This document shows positions 1 to 11,686 of a DNA stretch of 64,000 nucleotides, piece after piece (the first letter of the stretch is position 1; every line of letters starts with the position of its first letter). The stretch is from the NCBI GenBank assembly GCA_963969395.1, contig OZ017805.1, forward strand, positions 11,904,001-11,968,000, given 5' to 3'. The translations under genes and the position numbers were made by a program. A model generated the notes under the pieces. The model was not told where the DNA came from. It saw nothing but the letters and a program-made list of their open reading frames with translations, and did not search any database. This DNA is from Pseudoscleropodium purum (Eukaryota > Streptophyta > Bryopsida > Hypnales > Brachytheciaceae).

Positions 1-620
1 CTACTATAATCACTACAATTGTTGGGCCAAAATTAGTATATGTTTGTCCAAATTGCTTCGAGTTCGTGAAGGAGCAAGAGAAGATAGGAAAAATTACTAT
101 ATGGAGCTCTATGAAAAAAACTACAACTGATGAAATTTGTATATACTTCTTTTGAGAAGGAAGACGACCCTTCTTCATTCCTAAGCAAGACTCTTGCAAG
201 ACTGTTATGTGTAGGGATAGAGCTAGAAGGTTGACCTCTTACAAAGAACATGGAACAAATAAGGAATTGTCCTTTAAGAATCTAGATTTTCTTTTTGTTG
301 GCTTCCATGGAAATTTCACTTCACATAATCCAATCATAGTGGACGATAGCCCGTGCAAACACATCATGAATAAGCTTGAGAATGTAATATTATCAAATTC
401 TTAGAGTAATCAAGGAAATGGTGACTAGGATACGTTTCTTTTGATGGTCCTACTTCATTAATTACAAGAGTTGCACATCAACCGCAACAATGGTCTCAAG
501 TCCTTTAGAGAGAATAAAAAATGGAAGATTGAAAGACGATTGCTATGTAAGAAATAAGGTCGTCAAAAGTATGACAATCTTATGGAGGTCATACTTGGGT
601 CAACTAGTGTTAATTAGACT
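1..620 (+). pseudogene. FCP1/NLI-interacting-factor-like phosphatase domain, decayed and partial
   Basis: Translating from base 3 gives a HAD-type FCP1-like domain. The blocks come in family order: VYVCPNCFEFVKE, then TIWSSMKK (FCP1 proteins have a WSSA/WTS block here), then an aromatic stretch, then KELSFKNLDFLF, then NPIIVDDSPCKHIMN, which matches the family's LVDDSPYKA-type motif. A leucine-rich segment with LQELHIN follows. The first catalytic DxDxT motif would lie upstream of the window. The frame carries one TGA (about base 150) and four TAG/TAA codons between about 400 and 570, each where Arg or Gln fits, so no functional protein is expected from this copy. FCP1-family enzymes dephosphorylate proteins such as the RNA polymerase II CTD. 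The family call comes from motif order, not a search. A truncated copy captured by a transposon is equally possible. Confidence 0.55.
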
Positions 621-1889
621 TGATTTTGGAGGTATGCAACTCGAGTCGAGCGAAAATATAGTGTATGTAAACCGCTTATTTTGACGTATTTATCTGTTGC
701 ATTTTAGCACTCTTTACGCTAACGTGTAGTTTGGAATAATTTTATTTTTATAGCTCAAAGGTTCTTTGCTTTGGGTATAGTTTATGCTAAACCTTATGTA
801 ATTATGATCCTTTGAAAGTTGTATTGCTATTTTTCTTCTTATTTTTTGTTAGATGAGAAACCCGTCTATAAGATTTAGGCTGGATTGGATCCTCCTATGA
901 CAAGCATCTGAAGACTCCATTCTAGACTATAGGTAGTACGTAATACTTGGTACGAGGAATTTCTTTTGCTTGGCTCCTACTATTAATTCCACCATGGACT
1001 TCTCTATCAAGCACATCGAGGACGGAGTGGTAAACAATCCCCTAGACAAGAAGCCATGCTTGCCAATTTCTTGTTCACTATCTCCTCTTCGCTCTCGAGC
1101 AGCCTAATATTCAACAATGTCGCCAACTATTTCAAAAAAAGGGATGCAAAGGATGCTTTACAGAGATGCTAATTTTCTAATATCTACACCGGAAGTAAAA
1201 TCATATAAGCCAAATGACTTGTATGCGGAAATTCCTAAACCCATGTTGTTCAACTTCTACTTCCACATTGTCGTACATTGTTTGAATAAGGAAGATTAAA
1301 GAGAAAAGTTCATAGGACATCGTGTACTCAATCTTTGACTCTTACTTGGGACCATTGGGAGCACAGGTCATTACAAGCACAGCAAAGAGAATACATGCAT
1401 TAAGCAGGTGTAGGTGTCTAAGCAAGATGCAATTGAGGGCCTGAAATTTTGAAGGCCCTTAAGAAGCTCAAGAGTACATCACGTAGTTGATAGTTGTTTA
1501 TAATACATGTATATTTTGGTTACATGATTTTTATACTTTCTTTCTTTCAGTTTTAGTCCACTATTGACTTAGATGGTTCCAAGGGCTTGCTATTATCACG
1601 CATTTATTACTTGAATCCTACACATGTAATCATATAGAGGAGTATATATTGCACACATTGCAAAGAAAACATGTGTAAATGATATGAATTTTTTTGGTAA
1701 TAGAGATGCAATGTGCAAATTTGAGCATATCATTTCTGAATTCTTCATTTGGAAGCCTTTTTTTATTGTCATTGAATGCTTTTTATGTGTTTGTTGACTT
1801 TTAGTTCTTCTTTTTTTGCTCTTATTTGCTTTGAGAAATTCTAAGGTCATTAGGAAAAACTCTCATTTCTCTAGAAAACTCCCAAAATA
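621..1889. other. Intergenic stretch, no recognised gene
   Basis: AT-rich sequence with short open frames only. A 60-codon frame at 1117-1299 on the plus strand matches nothing I recognise. It could be a remnant of whatever unit links the phosphatase-like and kinase-like pseudogenes on either side. Confidence 0.4.
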
Positions 1890-2710
1890 GTGAATATGAT
1901 GTTAGAAGATGCATCAAGATATTGTGCTTGAGGCTGCGGGGTATTAGCATGGCACCTAGGTATCATTAGACTCTCATTCTTGCATCCAAGCACAATGGAA
2001 GGCTTTACATTTTGGTGGAGTAGAGGATCTTTAATTTCTTTTTGGAAAAAGTACGAATCCGAAGTTTCCAAATCAATGAACGTGATTGATATTGTGAAGT
2101 TGATCGGTATTGGGTTTACAACCAAGGAGCTTGGGTGGATTGCCATATATCGTAGAAATTGAGTGAATTTGGCATTATCATTGTTTGTTATCATAGGAAA
2201 ATGCCACAATACAAGTTATATTCACAATGACATTTTTACATCCAATGTTTTGCTTTATTTTGATCCTTAAAAAGAAAATACAATTTATATAGGGCTTTGT
2301 GATTGGAGGCTTTCAAATTGAGCGAAGGAAAAAGAGCCATCAAAATATAGTTATAAGACCTATAGTGATATGTAGAAGGTGAAAGAAGTCCAAAAGTTTA
2401 TTGCTCCAGAATTGTTTTTTCTTTATGAAGAGAAAGATCCTACAAATTTGTTCCAAGTTGTGCAACAAAAGCACCTTTATTCCAAGGTTGTTGATACATA
2501 TGCAACAGCATGGATCACATACCGGATTTGGAATGAAGATTGGGATCCATCTTTTTTTAACAAGGCTAACAAAGTGCAATTAGTGATTTAGTGTATCTTG
2601 TTTTCAAATTGAGAAGCCTCCAAAGAGAAGATCTTCTTGAAAGGGCATCTATCCTAGAGGTTATTGAGACATTAAAGAAGATTTTGTATTGCTAGACAAT
2701 GTTTGAGTGT
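1890..2710 (+). pseudogene. Protein-kinase-like domain, decayed C-lobe
   Basis: A single frame reads through about five stops and shows kinase landmarks in order: YIHNDIFTSNVLL (catalytic loop, normally HRDxxxxN; here HND...N), IYIGLCDWRLS (DFG position replaced by DWR), KFIAPELFF (the APE motif), then HLYSKVVDTYATAWITYRIW (the D...G..W helix region). The N-lobe is not clear upstream. The stops are TGA three times and TAA and TAG once each, all where Arg or Gln fits. The HNDxxxSNVLL...CDW...APELF...HLYSK wording resembles a lineage-specific plant kinase-like group often met near transposons. Loss of DFG and the stops argue against activity. The kinase family is fairly secure; the subgroup is inference. 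Confidence 0.6.
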
Positions 2711-5700
2711 TGTTTTCGTAAATGAAATGTATTTGTTAAACTTTTAAAAATTTAATACATAGTAATTATTTAATAAGTGAGGAATTTTCTCCTATCATCC
2801 TCAAAGAGGATCATACATACTTGGCATTTGCAAAACACCATATTGTATATAATACTATAAATATATTCAAGACATTATTTCATGCAATTATTTAAAAAAA
2901 AATCTTGACATCATGTAGAATATGATGTATTCATGTTCCAAACTCCAAACCCTTGAATGATACAATGACAATCACACCAACACATTTATTGCAAGTATGA
3001 GATAAAAAATGAGTAATACATGTACATTGTATTAAATTCTCAAAATCTTAAAGTTGAAAAGTTCAAATTGAAAAATGCTTCATGGTACTAAAGGAAAAGA
3101 AAACATCCACATAATGTCTATGCTTTGACCGACTTATGTCTAAGCCTAAGTTTGCGTCCACACCCTACTCTACTTCCATGCCTCAACTCTATGTTTACAC
3201 CCTAACTTTGACTTAGTAGCCAAGTGTTGTTAAGGTAAGTCCACATCACCTTTTTTATCTTCATAAAAAGTCAATTCTATATTGACTACATTGAACAAAC
3301 TTCACGCTTTACAATAACTATCAAATGGAAGAGGAGTGCATTGTGCACTAATGGAAATCTTGCACCATTTGCAAGAACAAAAAGATGCAATGCAGTGAAG
3401 GCACAAGTTTCGAAAGGGCAGAAAGGAGGTCAACACTAGAAAGGTGGTTAGCACTCAGTAGGCAAGTGAGTGAAGTGACTCACATATACATGAATGAGGT
3501 TAGGTGTGTAAAAGAGACGACCCTCAAATCCTAATATAAAATTTTTTTGCACCAACTTCAACCACTAAAATCAGCTATCCAGTTGTTTGATATTAGGCAC
3601 TTCAGTAATTAGGTAGGGTTGAAAAGACCCCCTTTCTTGTCCCTAAGAAGGACCAAAATGATGACTCTCTTTGAATTCATTCTTCAACTCTTCAAGTGAT
3701 GTTGGCTACATTCCTTTAGAATTTTAGATCATTTGGAATTGTATAACATATAGGACAAAAATAAAATCACTAACTAGAATTCAACAAGGAATGATTCAAA
3801 ATACTAAATTCTTAACAATTTATTTATGGAATTGAAAAATATGAATACCAATTATTATAATGTTGTAATAAACAATCTACACCAAATTTTTTTTATTTCT
3901 TTCCAGAAATATTATAAATGGAGACTAAATAAAGGACTTTAAAGTTTGTCTTAGAATAGAGATTTAATAACAACTTGCAAACTTCCACATACTAAAACTC
4001 TTCATAACTTTAGATTCATTGATCAAATTAGAGGAAATGATTCAAAGCTTGTCAAATATATAAAAATCTAGAAAACCAATTTCAAATTTTAATTTCTTAA
4101 AAAAATATTTTTTAAATATTTTTCTTAGCTACATAAGTTATCCGCCAAGCAATCAAAAGTACGTAACATAAAATAATCCTTCAACCATACAATCAAAAGT
4201 TATGAGAATTATTGGGCCTTAAAGATATTCTTTGGGCATATATTATATTAAAATTTCAAAGAAAAAAAATAAAAACTTCATTTATAGTAAGGTGACCAAA
4301 ATTGCTATGTCTTAAACTTAAATATCAAAGAGGCATGGATAGGATTTATTCCTGGCCCATCAATATTATTGTGGAGAGAAAAAAAGAAAGGAAATGTTTA
4401 TAAGTCCCCCATGATTCCTTCAATATTTACAACTTCAACATGCATTGTTTTGGTCCCCTTCTATGCTAAATCTAAGAATTTAACAACCTATAATTTATAG
4501 AACCTAAAATTGAAATGATTTGAAAATTTTCTGTCAATGAAGGTGAAAAAAATATGTAGAAGTTGTAAATATTTAGGAGATGAAAAATAGATGACCACAT
4601 TAAATTTCCTTCCCTTTTTTTTGAAAAATAATTTTTAGAAAAATCATGAATCATTATAGCACCATCACAAAATTGTAGAGCTACAATAGTCCCATTTGAA
4701 AACAATTATTGGCCCTTCTTGAGAGCAATAATTATGCTTGCTAAGTATTATGACTAACCTTGAATGAGAGTCTATACAAGTTCTAAATAAATCATTAGCT
4801 CTCATAATTATATGCAAATTTTAACTTTTTATTTGATTTTGCCTCCAATGCTAATTGAAATATTTTACATTTTTGAGAATGACTTCTACATTTTCCCAAA
4901 ATCCCAAATTATACCCCCCAAAATGTTAAATGAATAATCTCATGAGTTTTTCCTAAAAATATCCATTGATACTTAACTAATACTAATATGAATTTTATTT
5001 ATAAGTATTCAAAATACATAAAACTTCTTCACTTTGTTTTTACCAACATCAATATATATAATTAGAATTCTATAAGTTTCTAAAACAAAGTCCTTAAAAG
5101 TGTAAATAACAAACTCCTAAGTAGGCCATTCACTTCTTTTTTTCATTTTGTATATTAGTAAGAAAAATGGAAAAAAATGACTATTTAAATTTAAAAAATA
5201 AAAAACTTGATAAATGAGGTTGCTTAAATATCAAGTAGCTAATTCTTGAACTTTTTAAGACATGGTCCAATAAAATACAATGATAGATAATTTACTTTAT
5301 TTCCAATTTTTTCAACTTCATTATGATCCTTTCAAAAAACACTCAATTTATTTGTGATCTCATACATTCCATTTATTCCAAATATTTAGAACTTTATGAA
5401 TGACCTTACTTAAACATTTAGCTAACAATTCTTTCAATGGACCTTAAAACAATTTAGACTTGATGAAATATAGTAAATGCATAACCCTATTAAATTTCCA
5501 TCTCCATTTTTTTCCTTTTTAACAGTATACATGAAAATCATGAGCATTGCGTTCTTATTTAAGGCCATATTCATTTAAATGAGAGAATGAGGAGTCTCAT
5601 TATAATCATGATTCTAAATTTAGTATAGAATAGGGGTCATTATTTTGAGGCACTTTAGTAATTTGAGACTTTCATTTGCCAAGAGAATCGTGAATTTTGC

Positions 5701-6423
5701 TTAAATATAGGAAGTAGTACAAATACTTTTCACTTTTTAGACTACACACTCCATGTCTCCTATTTGTATATGGGTTTATTACAAAGTGCACTTAATTTTT
5801 AGGATGATTTCTATTTGATTTGCCTACCACTATTATATTATAGTATGTTCAAAGGAGTCTTCTAAGATTCAAACTTGAACCATCATTCAAAATATTAAAA
5901 AATTAACTAAAACATTGAAGTACATGATGTGGTGTTAATCTAAGATTACAAATTCATAGCCACCTATTGTTTATAGAATACATAAGTGCTTCTACTACTT
6001 GTACATTTTTAGAAAATAAACAAACATGAACTATGAAAATAGCAATACAAATTCATTACATTTTTGCCCAATATGAAATAAACCATATACCTTGAAAAAA
6101 GTTTAAGTTTCCAAATAATATAAAAAATAGTGAACATACAAAAATAGATAAAAATAATTTTACTGACTAAATCTATTTCTAATTTCCAATCCTTTTTTTA
6201 TAATTTTCTTTCTATTTTTTTTATCTTTCCAGGTTTTCACATATTATAAAAAAACTAACCTACCAACTTCTTAAATTCCTTAAATTTTTTTTTCTTATCC
6301 TATTTAGAAAAATATGTATTCTATTATTCCCTATTTTTTTTTATGTTTTCATACTACTTTTAAAGAAAACTATAAATCTTTGAAAAGCCCCGATGACTTT
6401 TTATGAATACAAAGTATTCATTT
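2711..6423. other. AT-rich spacer without recognisable genes
   Basis: About 3.7 kb of strongly AT-rich DNA with stops in all frames and only tiny open frames. I see no domain motif, no terminal repeats and no tandem array. It is probably old, eroded transposon DNA or spacer. Confidence 0.5.
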
Positions 6424-9100
6424 TCATGTGAAAGATGCATTGTTGCTTTTACTAGACACATAAGATTCCACTAATGACTTGATGATAGCTATTTGTGCCT
6501 TTGGAATTTTGATTCTTGGATTTAAAGTCCTTGCTCTAATAAGTGGCTTCTATGTAGTGACAATACAATTTGTATGAGTCCAACTAGGGGAGATAGCCTT
6601 GTCTTTATACTACAAATTCCTCTATTTGGTATCCCACCTTATATAAATGTCTTCCTCAATGTGCTAGAAAGATGTAGAAATCCAATATTGCAATTGAATA
6701 GAATTGACATGCCTTAGATCCAAATTAGGGTTTCTGAGTGGCCAGGCAAGCCAAAATGGACGAAGGTCTCTATTTGCAAGATGCACCACAAGAAAATAAC
6801 CCGCATACACATCGCAGCCAACATAGAATGAAGGAGCTAGATGGTCACACCTTCGACCAACAAAAGGTGTATCTTCAACAAACTCCTCACGGATTATGCC
6901 ATCATTGAGGAATTGATCCTCAACATCTTTAGCAACTATTGAATGAGGCCCAAATCCATCCTATAATGCTTCACACCTCATAAGTGGTTCACTAAGAGTG
7001 CTTCTCACAACTTCCTAGTAATGGTTTACCACCTCATTTTTCCTCCATAACTTTCTAGACAAATCTTGATTGGCCATTGCCTCCCACAATGCAATGTACC
7101 CATCTAAATCCTTACAAACCTCATCAAAGCAATGCATCAAGTGCAGAGCCAAAGGCTTAGTACTACCCCTTGGCACTTTAGGGCAACCATTTGCTATTTC
7201 CTTCTATAAGTGAATTGTTCCACCTTCCTTAGGCAACCAATCATGGTTAGTGCAGAGAATCTTATACTACATTAAAAGCCACTCATTGGAATCCTTGTAA
7301 AACTTGAATTGTTGTGCTTGAGAATGGCCTTGCAAGGAATTGTCACTTGTAAGCAATTATCCTTCTAAAAACCACTTAAAATGAAAGACTTCTTCAATAA
7401 AATATAGAATCATGGGATGTACTTCACAACCCATGAAGGACTTTATTAGCCTTGGAATTGTGGGGTAGTCACTTATCTTCAATTTTCTACTCTACCAATT
7501 AAAAAGAGCATCAATGTCTTCTTGAGTGTGTCCAATAATGAGGAAATTGATGTATATCTCTCGAAAAACAACTTTGTATCCAAAAAGAGAACATAATGCA
7601 AAAACCCAACGATTCTTGTTGTCTCCTAAGGCATTGTCAAGCTGAAAAGTCAATTTGAAGGGAGGGATTGAGTTTTGATGACCTCCTCTAGACGAGGTGG
7701 AAGAGATTCTACACAAATCTCAAAGCCCTGTAATATGGTCGCCAACAATGGATGACTGAAATCATTTGTATCAAACAATTCACGCAATGAAATCTTTGGT
7801 TGAAACTCAAGATTGCGCAACAATTTTGCAATGGACCTTCTAAGGGTACATCTTAGACAAAATGCAGTTTGTATAGTAGAGCTCCCTATGCACTTTTTGC
7901 CCTTCAAGGTGAACTCTTAATTTGTTACTCCACATTTTTTGCACCCTCGAATGTGGAATGCAAGTGCTCCTAAGTTGCTTAAGTTTGTCACACACACCAC
8001 AACGAGCAAAACTATTTCCATGAGCCTTTAAAGCATATTCTGGAAAAAAACTACAACAGATCCTACTCAATCTGCTTGCAAAAATTTGTTGTAGTTGAAA
8101 AGATGAATTCACGTTGTTGATCTCAGGCAACTTATTTCTCCACTGGAATGTAGATGGTAGAACTATAGATGGAACTTTCTCCCCTAATTAAAAGGTCCTT
8201 GACTTGTGCAACATTTTTTTAACAATGTGTGCCAATAGCTTTTGTAGTGTGGCCATTGCTTGTAGTGTATGTGCCCGCAGTTTCTTCAAGCCTAAATTAC
8301 CCTGATCCTCTAGTTGCATATCATTTTTTTCCATCTCTTTATATCTATAAAAGGTAGCTTTTAAAAGACCATCAATAGTCCACCAAGCAATGGAACAATT
8401 ATTGTGACATGCTTGGGTAATCATATCTCTTCCACATTTGTCATGATGAATTTTCTTGTGCATGCCAAATAGACGTGACTTACCCCAAAATACTCCTCCA
8501 TCCACGTGAATTAGGGACCGAATGGCTTGAATTTCATAGTATGGAAATGCTTGAAGGTAGTTCAAGCGACAACAAAGTATTGCAGATCCCTCCCCCCCCC
8601 CCCCACCCACCCACCCACCCACCCATAATTGCTTATACTATCATGAGGACTTCTTTCTTGGGAGGTTTGTTAAGCTCTTTCCTCTCTTGAGAACTCTCAT
8701 AAGAACAAACTCCGGCTTGAACACATTGCCTAGATGTATTGAGAGCCTCCTTGTAAACAAAAATTTGATCATCATACAAGGTAGCACCACTCAAATAGAC
8801 CTTTGTAATGTGCCAAGAGCACATTGACCACATCCACAACGGTAGAACTTTAACCTTGTTCAAAGACTCTGCAATTTGAATTGCAACCCGATCGTCACCT
8901 AATGGCTTTCCATCTATGTCAATGATGAGGTCCCCATCAACACTATGACAAATCCCTTTTGCTACCTCTACCCCATCATCATTTGTAAGAGTCACGTACT
9001 TTGTATTCCAAGAAGCACGAGGAATTCCATCACAACTTGCTACACCCACTAGTAATATTGGCACCCAAACTACAAATTTGTCTTGGATAAGATTCTCCAT
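6424..9100 (-). pseudogene. DUF7869-type transposon gene, frameshifted and stop-riddled
   Basis: Read on the minus strand from an ATG at 9100, this gives about 880 codons. The N-terminal block (9100-8633) has VTLTNDDGVEVAKG and IDGKPLGDDRVAIQIAESL, loosely like the N-terminal domain of plant Ptta/En/Spm proteins. The middle block (8622-7840) is one frame with a single TAA and carries FARCGVCDKL followed by HLEGQKVHRELYY, the Cys/His region of this family. The third block (7716-6424) has FKLTFQLDN, GDNKNRW and INFLIIGHTQEDIDALF, the hallmark QLDN...DNKN...GHTxEDID motifs. Downstream the frame stays readable to TGA at 6424 through nine TAG and one TAA codons, mostly where Gln fits. The first two blocks are joined out of frame across a C-run/CCCA repeat. 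The QLDN block also appears out of phase with the middle block. The family is known mainly from uncharacterised, probably transposon-borne plant genes; a DDE-like nuclease role is inference. Confidence 0.65.
8588..8625. repeat. Poly-C and (CCCA)n microsatellite
   Basis: A run of 13 C is followed by about five CCCA units. It lies within the decayed DUF7869-type gene and coincides with the change of reading frame between its N-terminal and middle blocks, so slippage here is the likely cause of that frameshift. Confidence 0.9.
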
Positions 9101-9629
9101 TCTAAGAGAAGAAAATTATAAATGAGTTCAAACTACAATTTATCCTCGCCTTGACAATAAATAAATTGTAAAAATCTAACATATGTCAATCTAAATTTGA
9201 AGTCTTTTAGCAAAAACTACAAAAAAAAATTTGATAGAAAATTATCACAAGAAAATAAAAGTTAAAATTACAATATAGTAAAATTTGAAGAAATGCAAAT
9301 AATAATAATAAATCACTGTGCTTAAAAATATATTTAATCATACAACTATATTATAATCTAAAAAATATATTTATCTTTGCCTTGTAGATAAATGAAGTAA
9401 ATAGAATAAATGATGATCAAAGTTAAATACAACTTTTGACTGGTATCAGCAAATGATAAGCATAATAAACAAGACAACCTTCATATTGAAGATAAATAAT
9501 TTCTAAGGTCAATATATCTGCGACTCAAAGATAAAAACACACTATTCCAATGAATCATCGTGATCATGAAGTCTATTCTCTATTTTTCATATTCTACTAT
9601 CCTAATTCATCATCTTCGACCTTATTTGA

Positions 9630-9631
<2 letters not shown>

Positions 9632-9664
<33 letters not shown>
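9632..9664. repeat. (TA)n microsatellite
   Basis: About 16 uninterrupted TA units are seen directly. Confidence 0.95.
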
Positions 9665-9669
<5 letters not shown>

Positions 9670-10163
9670 CTTCAAATCAAAGATAATATTAAGTAAGGAC
9701 ATGGTAATGGAACCTTAAAATATATCTATACTTAGTCATAAACACTATAAATCTAATTTATTCATAACCCTCATCTTTAAATATTATCTTTGCCTCAGAA
9801 ATAATTAGAAAACTACATTGACTAAATAGAGAATATAAAAGAATTTGAGTGCATTTTCGTAGATTTTTCATTTTATAAATTATGATTATCTTTGTTTCAA
9901 TGATAATCTCATAATTTCTATTTTTCAATACATCTTGGTCTTGGATATGATGAAAGAAATAATTTAGATTTTTCAAAACTATTTAACATATTCAATCTTT
10001 ATAGTCTTGAAGTTATATTTGATTCAAAGATAAAATTGATGTTTGTATTTATATATTTGACTATTCATCATTAGCACAATAATCTAGAATTGTTTTTTAA
10101 ATAGTGACTAAGAATTAATTTATCTACATAACCTTTGAGGGCATTGTCTATTTTTTTCTTACA

Positions 10164-10182
10164 TATCTTTGAATCAAAGATA
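10164..10182. repeat. Short perfect palindrome, TATCTTTGA-type
   Basis: Two 9-base arms, tatctttga and tcaaagata, flank a single central base. It is the cleanest copy in the 9.3-10.4 kb cluster of the dispersed palindrome family. Confidence 0.85.
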
Positions 10183-11503
10183 AAATTGACATACAAAGCA
10201 TTTGAGAGTAATCGTTATGCTGAGATTTAGTAATCCCTAAGCATCCATCATGTATTGATGGTGGAAATTTTATCTACATCTTGAAGATAATTTAGACACC
10301 TTTAGAGGGTCACAATTATCTTTGACACAAAAATAACCTAAAACTATAAATGAGTTTTATAGCAAAATGCTTCCAAAATTTATAGCATGAATACTGCTAA
10401 GTTGTTACAATCCAATATACATTGCAAAAGAAGCCTGATGCAAAATGAGAATCATGGAATTGAGCATCAAAATGAATTTCAAATGACTAATACCTTATTT
10501 AGGAATCCAAATATTAAAACTCAATAACTTGCAAGACACAACAAAGTATTAAAATTAGATCTAATAAAAAACAAACATAAAAAAAAATGATCTTACAAGA
10601 ATATGATAGCAATGAAGCTACCTTGATGCTACTACTTCTAGAGACACAAACACTAAGAATGTCATCACGAAGTATAAATTGTAAGTTGGCGCCTTGGAAA
10701 ACAATGTTCAAAATAGGAAATGAGAGAAAAACCAAGAAGAGCTGGAGTGATGAAATGAAATGGTGGCAAGGAGAGAGATGCTATAGAAGGTGCGGGACAA
10801 ATTTAGTGGGAATGGACAATGGAATTTGAATGTGTCAATTTTTTTTGGGCTTGGGAGAAAAGAATCTCCTTGGTTTAGGGTGCATTGACTTTTTCAAGTT
10901 TTGAATTAAAGTATGAACATGATGGGTAGAAGAAGTTTTTATTACTTGAAATCAAAGCTTGTATTTCTTGCCAATAATGTATCAATATAAGTAGGAAGAC
11001 AACATGCATCCAACTTTTTAGGAACGACTTTCAGTTTGGGAATGTAGAATGTTCAAAAAAAGCACTTGCGGATTTACCATTTGTTAGTTTTTAAAATTTT
11101 CACCACCATGCAAATTCTGGCTAATTAAAGAATTTGTTTAAAAGCGTTTTTAGAGTGGACAAATATAGGGCATCATGAATTTGGCATAGCATGGATTTAA
11201 TACACAATGACCTTGAAATTTGAGAAATTGTTCAAGATTCTATTTAGGATTTTGATTAAAAATTTAGGGTTTAGAATTTTAAATTTAGGATTTATGTTCT
11301 GGATTTTGGACAATGTTTGACGACTAAAATCAAGGTTTAGGGTTCAAAGTTTTAGATTGTAAGTTAATTTGCAAATGTATAAATCCTAAATTTAAGATAT
11401 GGTTTAGCAATTTATATTTCATTTTGAATTGCAAGTCTTTTGCCACATCTAAGTTTGCTTTTGTGATGTTTAACAATTATATTGATATTTATTGTTATTT
11501 TAG

Positions 11504-11686
11504 CACTAGAAGAGAACTTCGTCAGAAACCATAAAAATGTATGACATTGGTTTTGTTGAGTTCTTAGTTTTCAACACAAAATTTTGTACTAGAATGCCAT
11601 TCCAACAAAACTGTATTGAAAACTAAGAACTCAACAAAACCAATGTCATACGTTTTTATGGTTTCCAACACAGTTTTCTTCTAGTG
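11504..11686. mobile_element. CACTA-type foldback MITE, copy 1
   Basis: The element begins CACTAGAAGA and ends TCTTCTAGTG. The two halves form a long inverted repeat of about 70 bases around a short centre, so the transcript would fold into a hairpin. The CACTA terminus and 3-base target duplications mark the En/Spm (CACTA) superfamily. The flanks here are tag and taa, two of three matching, so the duplication has decayed or is not exact. It shares both arms and interior with the copy at 14457-14637 and has no coding capacity. Confidence 0.8.

Larger units (their letters stand above)
9101..11503. other. AT-rich spacer with scattered short palindromes
   Basis: No gene recognised. The part from 9365 to 10330 holds many short inverted repeats built on TATCTTTGA and TCAAAGATA, for example a perfect one with 9-base arms at 10164-10182 and an imperfect one at 9884-9908. 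They share the motif of the palindromes at 15.3-20.2 kb. Small open frames near 10.5-10.8 kb show no domain. Confidence 0.5.

Noticed and set aside
11255..11350. TTTAGGG words as an interstitial telomere repeat
   Set aside because: Only two isolated copies in AT-rich text, not in tandem.
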